Virus record (IMG/VR): IMGVR_UViG_3300021368_002365
Span: 1-36,938 of that record
DNA: 36,938 bases
Reading direction: 5' to 3' (one strand)
Origin: a virus
Made by a program: the position numbers and the translations under genes. Below the pieces are notes generated by a model. That model was not told the DNA's origin, ran no database searches, and saw only the letters and a list, made by a program, of their open reading frames with translations. Shown one piece after another: positions 9,777-19,400 of the stretch (position 1 is the first letter of the stretch; every line of letters begins with the position of its first letter).

Positions 9777-10505
9777 ATGAGTCATCTACTAGTAAATTTA
9801 CCCTCAGAAAAAGTTTGGGTTAGAAAAGAATATCTAAGAGATCTCAAAGATGGTCACGGTGAATTTGTAGAAGGTGTCTGGGTATCGGTTAAATCGATTC
9901 CTGGACGTGCCTTTTACTTTGAGACCTATTTACCAGAATACGGTGCAATGTTCGATAAACTTCCTATCAGTGCATTTGTGTCTAGACCTGAAACTCCTAC
10001 TCCAGATCTAGATCTACCAAACCTACAGTTCTGGAATTGTATGGATTATGGAGTTACTACAATTTGTAAACAATTCACTGCTTCAATGGATTGGCAAATT
10101 AAAACTCGTCATTTTGGAAATATGAATGGTTATTATGTTTGCACATTGGATAATTATCATGCAAATCCAGATGTAATTGATTATTCTACAAGTGAATCGC
10201 CATCTGAACATAAGTCATTTAATGTAATTAACTTAAAAAATGGTCAGTTTGCATTGTATCCAAACAATAGGTGTAGAATCTTTGATCTTAGTTTAACTCC
10301 AGAAAATCCAAAGGATCCTGACTTCAAAGTTTCGACTGAATATTATCAGGTTGAGAATGATATTGGTTGGGGAAGACTTGGTGATACTGATGAGTATTTC
10401 TGGGAGACGACGGATGAAAAGTATTCAAGTCTATCAGTTACTCTTCCTATGCCAAATGATATAACGGATGAAAAAGATTCAATCTTAAGGTTTGAGAGAA
10501 TTTAG
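9777..10505 (+). CDS. conserved cyanophage-type hypothetical protein (242 aa)
   Basis: The protein starts MSHLLVNLPSEKVWVRKEYL and continues with a beta-rich N-terminal domain (residues 1-75: GVWVSVKSIPGRAFYFETYL, then GAMFDKLPISAF) that would fit a barrel, a Trp/Cys-rich centre (LQFWNCMDYGVTTICKQFT) and a C-terminal domain ending LPMPNDITDEKDSILRFERI. I recall similar unannotated late proteins next to this glycosyltransferase in cyanomyoviruses. No catalytic motif is visible. It follows the glycosyltransferase gene by 12 bases, likely in one transcript. GC falls back to the usual low level here. Confidence 0.75.
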   Translation: MSHLLVNLPSEKVWVRKEYLRDLKDGHGEFVEGVWVSVKSIPGRAFYFETYLPEYGAMFDKLPISAFVSRPETPTPDLDLPNLQFWNCMDYGVTTICKQFTASMDWQIKTRHFGNMNGYYVCTLDNYHANPDVIDYSTSESPSEHKSFNVINLKNGQFALYPNNRCRIFDLSLTPENPKDPDFKVSTEYYQVENDIGWGRLGDTDEYFWETTDEKYSSLSVTLPMPNDITDEKDSILRFERI

Positions 10506-10515
10506 GTGTTAGAAA

Positions 10516-10523
10516 AATAAATA
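10516..10523 (+). promoter_or_regulatory. T4-type late promoter motif AATAAATA
   Basis: The motif lies 24 bases before the next ATG (10548), the same distance as the late motifs before the 120 and 24458 genes. Confidence 0.5.
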
Positions 10524-10547
10524 TTAGTTGGATAAAATTTTGAGCAA

Positions 10548-10718
10548 ATGAAAACAGAAAAAATCAATATATACTGTCAGGGGAGAAAGATCTACCACGG
10601 TCTTTCTGAAGAATCAATGTTTGAAGTTCTTGATCAATTAACTGAAGAATTTTATGCAACAGGGGTTCCCCTTCCTGAGGAAATTATGGTAGAATACACA
10701 AGTACCGAAGGAGATTAA
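10548..10718 (+). CDS. small acidic protein (56 aa)
   Basis: The 56-aa ORF starts MKTEKINIYCQGRKIYHGLS, then has an acidic helix (EESMFEVLDQLTEEFYATG) and ends EEIMVEYTSTEGD: strand, helix, strand. It is preceded by a late-promoter motif and followed by a second small ORF two bases after its stop, which supports expression. No recognised family and no catalytic motif. Confidence 0.65.
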   Translation: MKTEKINIYCQGRKIYHGLSEESMFEVLDQLTEEFYATGVPLPEEIMVEYTSTEGD

Positions 10719-10720
10719 TT

Positions 10721-10864
10721 ATGGCACTGCGTCCAGGGAAAAATGGAAAGGAGACTATCGAAAGTCGTCCGAAAAAAACGAGACAGGGAAGTTCGCAATA
10801 TACGAAACTCTCTGCATCATCTCGGAATGGAAAGCGAAAACGTTATAGGGGTCAAGGTAGATAA
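10721..10864 (+). CDS. small highly basic protein (47 aa)
   Basis: The 47-aa product is rich in Lys, Arg, Gly and Ser (MALRPGKNGKETIESRPKKT at the start, NGKRKRYRGQGR at the end) and almost certainly disordered and DNA- or RNA-binding. I recall similarly short basic ORFs near gene 25 in cyanomyoviruses. Codon use is richer in CG (cgt, tcg) than its neighbours. A role as a virion DNA-binding peptide is conjecture. Confidence 0.65.
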   Translation: MALRPGKNGKETIESRPKKTRQGSSQYTKLSASSRNGKRKRYRGQGR

Positions 10865-10915
10865 TTCTTTACAACTATTTCTGATTTGAGAGTCTGTGTC
10901 TTTTACGTAGTTTAA

Positions 10916-11041
10916 ATGTCAAATACTCTCAGAAAACTGAATAGCGTTAACTTAACGACGCTCTTAATCACTGTGATGGCATCTTCTGCCCTTATTAAAA
11001 TGTCGGTAGCGTCATTATATCTTGAGGAATACTTCGACTGA
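10916..11041 (+). CDS. small hydrophobic peptide (41 aa), possibly membrane-bound
   Basis: A 41-aa ORF starting MSNTLRKLNSVNLTTLLITV, with a hydrophobic stretch at residues 13-35 and an acidic C-terminus (LEEYFD), giving a single-spanning or amphipathic helix with positive N-side. It sits just before an intrinsic terminator 18 bases after its stop. Codons (acg, gcg, tcg) differ from the AT-rich late genes. It is a possible small membrane peptide, but no family or clear ribosome-binding site can be named. Confidence 0.5.
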   Translation: MSNTLRKLNSVNLTTLLITVMASSALIKMSVASLYLEEYFD

Positions 11042-11059
11042 ATTTTCTCAGATCATATG

Positions 11060-11085
11060 AAGTCTCGAAAGAGACTTCTTTTTTT
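11060..11085 (+). terminator. strong rho-independent terminator before the virion genes
   Basis: AAGTCTC (11060-11066), GAAA tetraloop, GAGACTT (11071-11077), then C and seven T. This separates the small late ORFs from the gp25 transcript. Confidence 0.92.
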
Positions 11086-11119
11086 ATGCTTGGAATTATT
11101 TTAAGGTAATCATATCGCG

Positions 11120-11157
11120 TTTCTTTCAATAAGCGCACGTCGAATTTCTTTCAATAA
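11120..11157 (+). repeat. 13-bp direct repeat upstream of the gp25 promoter
   Basis: TTTCTTTCAATAA occurs exactly at 11120-11132 and 11145-11157, with starts 25 bp apart, seven bases before the late-promoter motif. A double site on roughly the same face of the helix (about 2.4 turns) could bind a dimeric activator. The function is unknown. Confidence 0.55.
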
Positions 11158-11163
11158 AACTCA

Positions 11164-11171
11164 AATAAATA
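11164..11171 (+). promoter_or_regulatory. T4-type late promoter motif AATAAATA for the virion operon
   Basis: AATAAATA lies 27 bases before the GTG start of gene 25, after the terminator and the direct repeat. It is the most plausible start of the long baseplate transcript. Confidence 0.55.
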
Positions 11172-11197
11172 CATATATAATTTTTGAGAAAGACAAA

Positions 11198-11602
11198 GTG
11201 CCTCTCAATGCAGTATCAATAGGATTTAAAGATATCAGTCTATCTTTTTTAAGAAATCCTGTAACAAATGATATTACATCTTTAAGAAATGAAGATGCAA
11301 TAAAGAAATCAGTATTCAATTTAATTAGGACTCAGGTAGGAGAAAGGTTCTTCAATTCTCTTCTAGGTTCAAATGTTGAAGGATCCCTATTTGAACTTGC
11401 GACAGATAATTTACTTGATCCACTAGAGATTGAAATTAAAAACGTAATTAATAACTTTGAACCTAGAGTAATATTAAGGGAAGTTGAAGTTGATCCTTTA
11501 CCAGATAGAAATACATTAAATATTTCTATATCTTACGATATTGTTGGATTAGGTGCTCCTACACAAACAATTAACTTTGTATTACAACCAACCCGATACT
11601 AA
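11198..11602 (+). CDS. gp25: baseplate wedge subunit gp25
   Basis: A 134-aa homologue of T4 gp25, the wedge protein with lysozyme-like annotation that joins gp6, gp7 and gp53 in the baseplate core. The pattern is clear: FKDISLSFLRNPVTNDI, a conserved NEDAIKKSVFNLIRTQVGER helix, FFNSLLGSNV and the C-terminal strand pair ending QTINFVLQPTRY. The start is GTG at 11198 (no in-frame ATG is available near the N-terminus), which gives the N-terminus MPLNAVSIGF. The stop overlaps the ATG of gene 6 (TAATG). It is the first gene of the virion operon. The length matches gp25 of about 132 aa. Confidence 0.92.
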   Translation: MPLNAVSIGFKDISLSFLRNPVTNDITSLRNEDAIKKSVFNLIRTQVGERFFNSLLGSNVEGSLFELATDNLLDPLEIEIKNVINNFEPRVILREVEVDPLPDRNTLNISISYDIVGLGAPTQTINFVLQPTRY

Positions 11603-13485
11603 TGGCATTTACACAACTAACGAATTTAGACTTTGATCAAATTCGGGAATCAATTAAGGACTACTTAAGATCAAATTCAAACTTCACAGACTTTGATTTT
11701 GAAGGATCCAACTTTTCAATACTAATTGATATTCTAGCTTATAATACTTATTTGACAGCCTACAACACCAATATGGTGGCGAATGAGGCGTTCTTAGACT
11801 CTGCTACCGTTCGTGAGAATGTAGTATCACTTGCACGTAATATTGGGTACGTTCCACTGTCTCGTAGGGCAGCTAGAGCGAGTGTATCTTTCTCTGTATT
11901 TGATATTCCAGACAGTTCTTTAACGGCAACTATCAAAGCAGGGATTCTTTGTACAGGAAATTTTAATAATACAAGTTTTATTTTCTCAGTTCCTGAGGAT
12001 ATTCAGGTTGGAGTTGTAAATAACAGAGCAGATTTTTCAGATATTGATATCTTTGAAGGAACTTTGATCACGAAAAAGTTCACAGTAGATGATTCTCAAC
12101 CAAATCAAAAGTATATTTTACAAAATCCTTTCATTGATACGTCTACAATTAGAGTTAAAGTTAAAAATACTTCTACAGATGCTACCGAAGAGGAGTATAC
12201 TCAGATTGACAACATCATAAACATTGATTCTGACTCTAAAATTTTCTTAGTTCAAGAAGTTTCTGATGAAAAATATGAAATTTTCTTTGGAGATGGTATT
12301 TTAGGTAAGAAATTAAGCAATAATAATGAAATTACCGTGACCTATATTGTAACAAATGGAAGATCTGGCAATGGAGCATTAGATTTTACGTTCTCTGGTA
12401 ACATTTTAGACAATAATTCCGCAAATATTAGCGGAGGAACCGGACTTGTCATTACAAATGAACCAGCATCAAATGGAGATGAGATACAAAGTATCGAATC
12501 AGTACGTTATTATGCACCAAGACTCTATTCAACGCAGTATAGAGCGGTAACTGCAGCAGATTATGAGGCAATTATACCCTCAATTTTCCCAAATGTAGAA
12601 TCTGTCACTGCTTTTGGTGGAGAAGAACTGGATCCACCAAAGTTTGGAACGACATTTCTTGCCATAAAGCCTAAAAATGCAGATTCTTTGAGTGTATTTT
12701 CTCAAGATTTGATTCGTCAGTCATTAAAGAAGTATTCTGTTTCTGGATTAACGGTAGAATTTGTTGATGTTAACGTACTTTATGTAGAATTAATCAGTAC
12801 ATTCTACTATAGTTCCAATTTAATTGCATCTCCATCAGATTTGACTTCTAAAGTTATAAATTCTTTAACAAAATTTGCAAATTCTTCCGATTTAAATAAG
12901 TTTGGTGGAAGATTTAAGTATAGTAAAGCAATTCGTATTATTGATGCAACAAATGAAGCGATTACTTCCAATATCACAAAAGTAAGAATTCGTAGAAATA
13001 TCCCAGTAACTCTTAATTCTCCAACAAAATATGTAATTTGCTTTGAAAATAGATTCAATGTTTTAAATAAGAAAAATAATATTCGTTCAACAGGATTCAA
13101 GGTTAACGGTATTAATGAAACAGTTTATATCGGTGATCAACCAGATTCTGATTTGTCTAAAGGAACTTTATTTTTATTTTCTTTTAATCAAGATGAAGTT
13201 TCTATCAAAGTTCAAAATGTTGGAACTATAAATTATACCACAGGAGAAATTAATATAGATAATATAAATGTAACTTCAACTGTTTTACCAAATAATATAA
13301 TTGAAATTGATGCAATTCCACATTCAAATGACGTAATTGCTAAAAAATCAATTTATTTGAAACTAGATATTGGAAGAAGTGTAATCAGTCCTGTAAAGGA
13401 CATAATTTCATCAGGAGAAAATGTTTCAGGAAGTAGATTTACTCCAGAATCAAGTTATTTTTCAGACTCAAAAATAAGAATTTAA
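11602..13485 (+). CDS. gp6: baseplate wedge subunit gp6
   Basis: The 627-aa product corresponds to T4 gp6 (about 660 aa), whose dimers make the continuous ring of the baseplate wedge. Visible hallmarks are the N-terminal DFDQIRESIKDYLRSNSNFTD, the helix-loop segment DILAYNTYLTAYNTNMVANE and AFLDSATVRENVVSLARNIG (residues 36-75), typical of gp6 and baseplate J-like proteins, then a beta-rich centre and the RYYAPRLYSTQYRAVTAADY segment near 300. The ATG shares bases with the gp25 stop, so the two are translationally coupled. The next gene follows at once. Confidence 0.92.
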   Translation: MAFTQLTNLDFDQIRESIKDYLRSNSNFTDFDFEGSNFSILIDILAYNTYLTAYNTNMVANEAFLDSATVRENVVSLARNIGYVPLSRRAARASVSFSVFDIPDSSLTATIKAGILCTGNFNNTSFIFSVPEDIQVGVVNNRADFSDIDIFEGTLITKKFTVDDSQPNQKYILQNPFIDTSTIRVKVKNTSTDATEEEYTQIDNIINIDSDSKIFLVQEVSDEKYEIFFGDGILGKKLSNNNEITVTYIVTNGRSGNGALDFTFSGNILDNNSANISGGTGLVITNEPASNGDEIQSIESVRYYAPRLYSTQYRAVTAADYEAIIPSIFPNVESVTAFGGEELDPPKFGTTFLAIKPKNADSLSVFSQDLIRQSLKKYSVSGLTVEFVDVNVLYVELISTFYYSSNLIASPSDLTSKVINSLTKFANSSDLNKFGGRFKYSKAIRIIDATNEAITSNITKVRIRRNIPVTLNSPTKYVICFENRFNVLNKKNNIRSTGFKVNGINETVYIGDQPDSDLSKGTLFLFSFNQDEVSIKVQNVGTINYTTGEINIDNINVTSTVLPNNIIEIDAIPHSNDVIAKKSIYLKLDIGRSVISPVKDIISSGENVSGSRFTPESSYFSDSKIRI

Positions 13486-13486
13486 A

Positions 13487-16400
13487 ATGAATCAAGATAA
13501 AAAAGTAATTAAAATTAGTGATGTTGTCGAAAATCAAATTCCAGAATTTATTTTCACAGATAATCCAAATTTTGAAGAATTTTTAAAGCAATATTACATA
13601 TCACAAGAGTTTCAAGGCGGAGTTGTAGATCTTGCTGAGAACTTAATTGATTACAAAAATGCTGATTCATTTGATTCAAGCAATTTAATTACAAAAACAA
13701 CATTATCTTCAGATATTGATCCATTTTCTGAGACTATTAATGTAGAATCCACTACAGGTTGGCCAAAAACTTATGGTCTTTTAAAAATTAATAATGAAAT
13801 TATAACTTATACTGGAATTACTACAAATTCTTTTACTGGTTGTGTGAGAGGATTTAGTGGGATTCAATCTGTTTCCAAAGAAAATGATCCTGAATTCCTT
13901 GTATTCTCACAATCAGAATCAGATTTCCACACTAGTGGAGACTCTGTAGAGAATTTAAGTAATTTATTCTTAATTGAATTTTTCAAAAAGACTAAATCTC
14001 AGTTTATTCCTGGATTCGAAGACCTAAATTTTGATTCTAGAATTGATATTCCTAACTTCATCAGCAAATCTAAAGACTTTTATAGATCTAAAGGTACTGA
14101 TGAATCTTTTGAAATTTTATTTAAAGTTCTTTTTGGTGAAAAAGTAGAAGTAATTAAACCAAAAGACTTTTTATTCACACCTTCAGATGACAAATGGATT
14201 GTAGTTGAAAACTTTATTTGTGATTTAGTTGAAGGAGATCCTTTAAAGATAAGTGGTCAGACTCTGTTCCAAAGTGAAAATGATTCAGGTACTATTTTAG
14301 AAGCTAGTGGATCAATTTATGCCATAAGTTCTTTCAATGTTAGAGAAAATATTTTTTATAAAGTTAGCATATTCTCAGGATTTTCTAACAACTTAAGTCC
14401 AAGAGGATCTATTTTTGGAGAATTTAAAACTACAGCAAAAACATATGTAGTTTCTGATGTTTCCGAAAACAGTAGCACTATTCCGGTAGTATCTACAATT
14501 GGATTTGATCTTAGTGGTAAGTTAGTTATTGGTAGTTCCGAAATAACATATACAGATAAAACTTCTACAGAGTTTTTAAATTGTTCGGGAATAGTAAATT
14601 CTATATCAAATTCTACAGAAATATATTCTGATAACTTTGTATTCTCATATGAAGATGGTGATATAAATTCCATTGTAAAATTAAGAATAGTCAATACAAT
14701 TTCAAATATTGATTCTAGTGACTTAGTATTAATTAATGAGGGTGATCAAATTAATATTAAAGGTTTAGGATCTACTAGAAATAGTATTTTTACAGATTCT
14801 TTAAATTATAATGTACCATCAGTAATTTCAGCAGGAAAGGTTTTCCCTGCTGAAGAAGATTTAGGAGAATTTGAAGAAGGTATTAATATTAATGGTTTTG
14901 TGAAAACAAAGTTTCCACATTATTTAAAAAATGATGATGATGTTGAAATATTCAACTCATCTAGAAATATTAAAATTGCTAATGCTAAAGTTAGTAATGT
15001 TAATACTTCTAGATCTTTTGTAATTAATAATTCATCAGGACTTTCTGAATTTATAAACAATGAAATAAAAATAAGAAGAATTCCTTTTAGATCAAAATCT
15101 TCACTTTATCCCGAAGTTGATAAAAAATTTGCAGTCAATGTTCAGAATTCATATGAAGACACGGATAATTATTACTTAGAGTCTAATGGATTTCCAGATA
15201 ATGATATAAAACCATACAAAAAAGAATATAAATTTACTGTTGAAAATGAAAATGGTCTTTTAAGTATAATAAGTGACTCTAATAATAGATCTGAGCATAT
15301 TTTTCAAAATGGAGATATAGTAAGAGTATCTAATATAGTTGGAGTTTCTACTGTACTATCTAATAATGTTGATTATTATATAAAAAGAATAAATGTATCT
15401 AGTTTAAAATTATCTAGAAGTTTACTTAATGTATTAAAAGAAGATTTTGTAATCCCTGAGGTTGATATTGAATGCACTTTGACATCTAAATCATTATCTG
15501 GAAAGCAATTAACTTCTTCAAAATCATTTAAAAAGATACCAAAAGATATTGACTATACTAGAACTGAAGAAACTACAAAACCAGGATCAATTGGAGTTTT
15601 AGTTAATGGAGTAGAAATTCAAAATTATAAATCTTTAGATAAAATTTATTTTGGCACTTTAGAAAATATATTAGTTTTAAATTCTGGTTCTGGATATGAT
15701 TTATTGAATCCTCCTACTTTTAAAATTGGAATTGGTTCGGAAGTTGATACTGTATCATCAATTATTCCACAATTAGAAGGAAAGGTTGAAAGTATATTTG
15801 TAGATGATCCTGGTTATGATTATGTTGAAACACCAATTGTTACTATAAGTAATGGAAGCAATGAAGAAGTTAAGACTGAAGTTAGAATGAAACTAATTTC
15901 AAGAGAACTTGAATTTAATGCAGGAAACTCTGATGTAGTTGCAACTTTAGACACTGAAGAAAAGTTTATATTTACAGAACCTCATAGATTGATTGTTGGA
16001 GATGGTGTAATATATGATTCTCTTTCAGGCACTAAAATTGGTATTGGAACTGAGTCTAGTGACGGTACACTATTAGATAAATCTGTATACTATGTTTCTT
16101 CTATTGGCGCTGGAACTTCTTTTAGACTAGCTCCAACGGTAAAAGATGCTATAGATGAAACAAACTTGATTAGACTTAGAACTCTTGGAACTGGACTTCA
16201 GAAGTTTACTTCAGTAAAAAAAGTAAAAGTAATAGATTCAGTCAACTTGACTGATATTAATCCCACATTAAGATATAAAAAAATTGTAGCTAAAGCAGAT
16301 GATATTAACAAATTTGACAATATTATCAATATAAAAAATCACGGATTTTTATCCGGAGATGAAATTTCATATTCATTCTCTAATGGTAGTGGTTTAACTA

Positions 16401-19400
16401 ATCTTTCAACATCAGAATTTTATTATATAATTAAAATTGATAATAATAGTTTCAAATTATCATCTACAAAAGATTTAGAAAGTATTGTAGATTTTAATTT
16501 ACCTGACAACGATACAGTTCATCTATTTGAGTATTCTCCAATAAAAGTAAATATTATAGGTTCATTAACTGTATCTGGTATATCTGAAATAGGAACTCCT
16601 GCAGTATTAACTCCAGTAGTAAGAGGATCAATTAATGAAGTATTAATTGAATCTTCTAAAACTGATTATAACACATCTGCTCGTACATTTTTAAATTTTA
16701 ATGTCAATCCACAAATTAAAGTAAATGATGGAAAAGGTGCTTTCTTACAACCAGTTATTGAAAATGGTAGGATAACTAATGTTATAATTCTAAGTCAAGG
16801 TGAAAACTATTTTAACTCATTAGATTTAGAAGTTATTGGTAGTGGTAGTGGAGCAAAACTAAGTCCAGGAATTGTAAATGGTAAAATTACAAGTGTAAAA
16901 ATTGTAAACAAAGGTATTGGATATGATTCAAATACCACAATTAGAATAAAAAATATAGGATCAGGATTTAGTGCAATAGGTGAAATTAAGAATTATACAT
17001 TAAATGAAGTTGCTAGGTATAAAACTTCAATACTAAAAAGAGGGATTATAGTCAATGATGTTTACAGACCACAGAATAACATATATGGAGTATATAATCT
17101 AACCAATACTCTAAAGAATCTTCTAGGTGCAAATAATTCGAACTTACATTCTCCTATAATTGGATGGGCTTACGATGGATGTCCAATTTATGGACCTTTT
17201 GCATTTGAGAACAATGATGGAACTGGTAATATAATTGAAATGACCAGTAGTTATAAAAAATCAAAAATACAAAGAATTACAGATGTTATAGAAGATTTTA
17301 AATTCGTAGAAAATATAGGATCTTTAGATAAGCATAATGGAAGATATTGCATTACACCAGAATATCCAAATGGAGTTTATGCATATTTTGCAACTTCATC
17401 TTTTCCATTCTTCATAGGAGATACATATAAATTCAAACCATTACAAGAAAACTTTGAATTTAATTTTAGTCAAAATTTAGACTTTAATAAATTAGATATA
17501 ATCAAATATACTTTACCATATTATGTTAAAGATCAATTAAAATACTACGATTATTTTGATTACAGACCAAATCCAAAAAAAGAAGAAGCAATTGTACTAA
17601 AAACTTTATCTGGTGATATTGATAATGTCGAAGTAATAGATTCTGGTGAAGGATATTCTATAGGTAGTAAACTGACATTTGACAATGATGGTACAGGTGG
17701 ATTTGGAGCATCAGCAGAGATTACTGAACTTTCTGGAGTTGGAATTACAACAATAAATTCTAATACAAAAACAGTTCAAAATATAACATTTGTTTCAAAT
17801 AATAATATAATTACAGGAATTGCTACAACTGCACACAATTTCAAGGATGATTTCTTTATAAAAATTTCAGGAATTACTGATTCTAATTTTAAATCATTGA
17901 ATGGAGTTAAGCAAATAAATGTAAATGAATTTAAAACAAGTCTAGATGAAAATTTAGATTCTGAATCTAATACTGGAATTGTAACTTCAATTAAAATTAA
18001 AGATTCTATAAAAATTTTTGATATAGATTCAGAAATAAAAATTTCCGATGAAACTTCTACTGTTATTGGTTTTGACTATTTAAACAATAGAGTTAATATT
18101 TTAAGAGAATCTTCTTCTCCATCATCTTCTATTGGTTCTTTAGTTGAGTTAAAACAGAATAAATTTAGTTTTAATGAAAGTAAATCTCTAGATCTTCCAG
18201 AAAAAGATGTATCATATTATTTCAATTCTGATCTTGTTTCATTAGGATCAGATACTTCTGCAGGTGCTGGAAATACTGTTACTCTAGAACCACTTGGAGC
18301 TGGAGTTTCTCAAACGAAATATATTAGGACAGCAGGAATATGGATGCCTAATAATGAATTTAAGTCTGGAGAGTCAGTATCATATTCTAACAATTCAGCA
18401 TTTTCAGATGTTCAAAGTGATCAATCCTTATCTAGTTTTTCAGAATTGTATATTGTAGATTTTGGAAACAGTGTAATTGGATTGACAACTATTCAAAACG
18501 ATTTAAGTGGTTTATTATATTATACTGATAAAGGAACAGGAAGACTTCACAAATTAAATACAAACAGATCTGTAATTTCTGGTCAAGCAATATTTAATGA
18601 AACAGTTGTTTCTACAGCATCTTCTCACGGATTAGATGTTGGAGATGAAGTAAGTTTAAAAGTAATCTCTGGATTAACTACAACTTATACTGCAACTTAC
18701 AATCAATCAGATGCAAAACTTCAAATTGACGGACAAAATAATCCTGAAATAAATGTTTATAGAAATCAAAAAGTTGTATTTGATACTTCAACCGATACAT
18801 TCTTAAGTGGTTCAAACGCTGAATTTAAATTATATACAGATAGTGAATATAAGAATGAATATATTGGAACTGGAACTTCTGGAGTAGAAGTTGTAGTTGG
18901 AGTTGGTTCTTTAACTTTAAATGTTACAGATACAACTTTATCTACTCTTTATTACAATTTTGAATCTGATACTAAAAAAGTTTTTGATGATAAAACTGTT
19001 ACTAACAATAATAGAATCAATATTCTAGAAAGTCTTTATAATGTTACTAGTGGAATAGTAACTAATACAAATCAAACTTTTACAATAAACTTACCATCTT
19101 CTCCAGAGGAAGATAATTACAATTCATCAGATTCTAATAAATTGTCATATACAGTTAAAAAGTCTGATGTTTTAGGTCCTATTTCTAAAATAAAATTAAC
19201 TTCTAAAGGAGTTGATTATAAAAAAATTCCATCTATAAAAAGTATAGAAGGTGATGGAAAATCTGCTGTATTAGTCCCTACAACAAAAAATATTGGAAGA
19301 GTATCAGAGATAGGTCCAATATCAATTAATGTTTGTCCTTCAGATAAAACTTTAGTTCCTGAATCAAATTCATATTCAGTTTTATATTTAAAAAACAACT

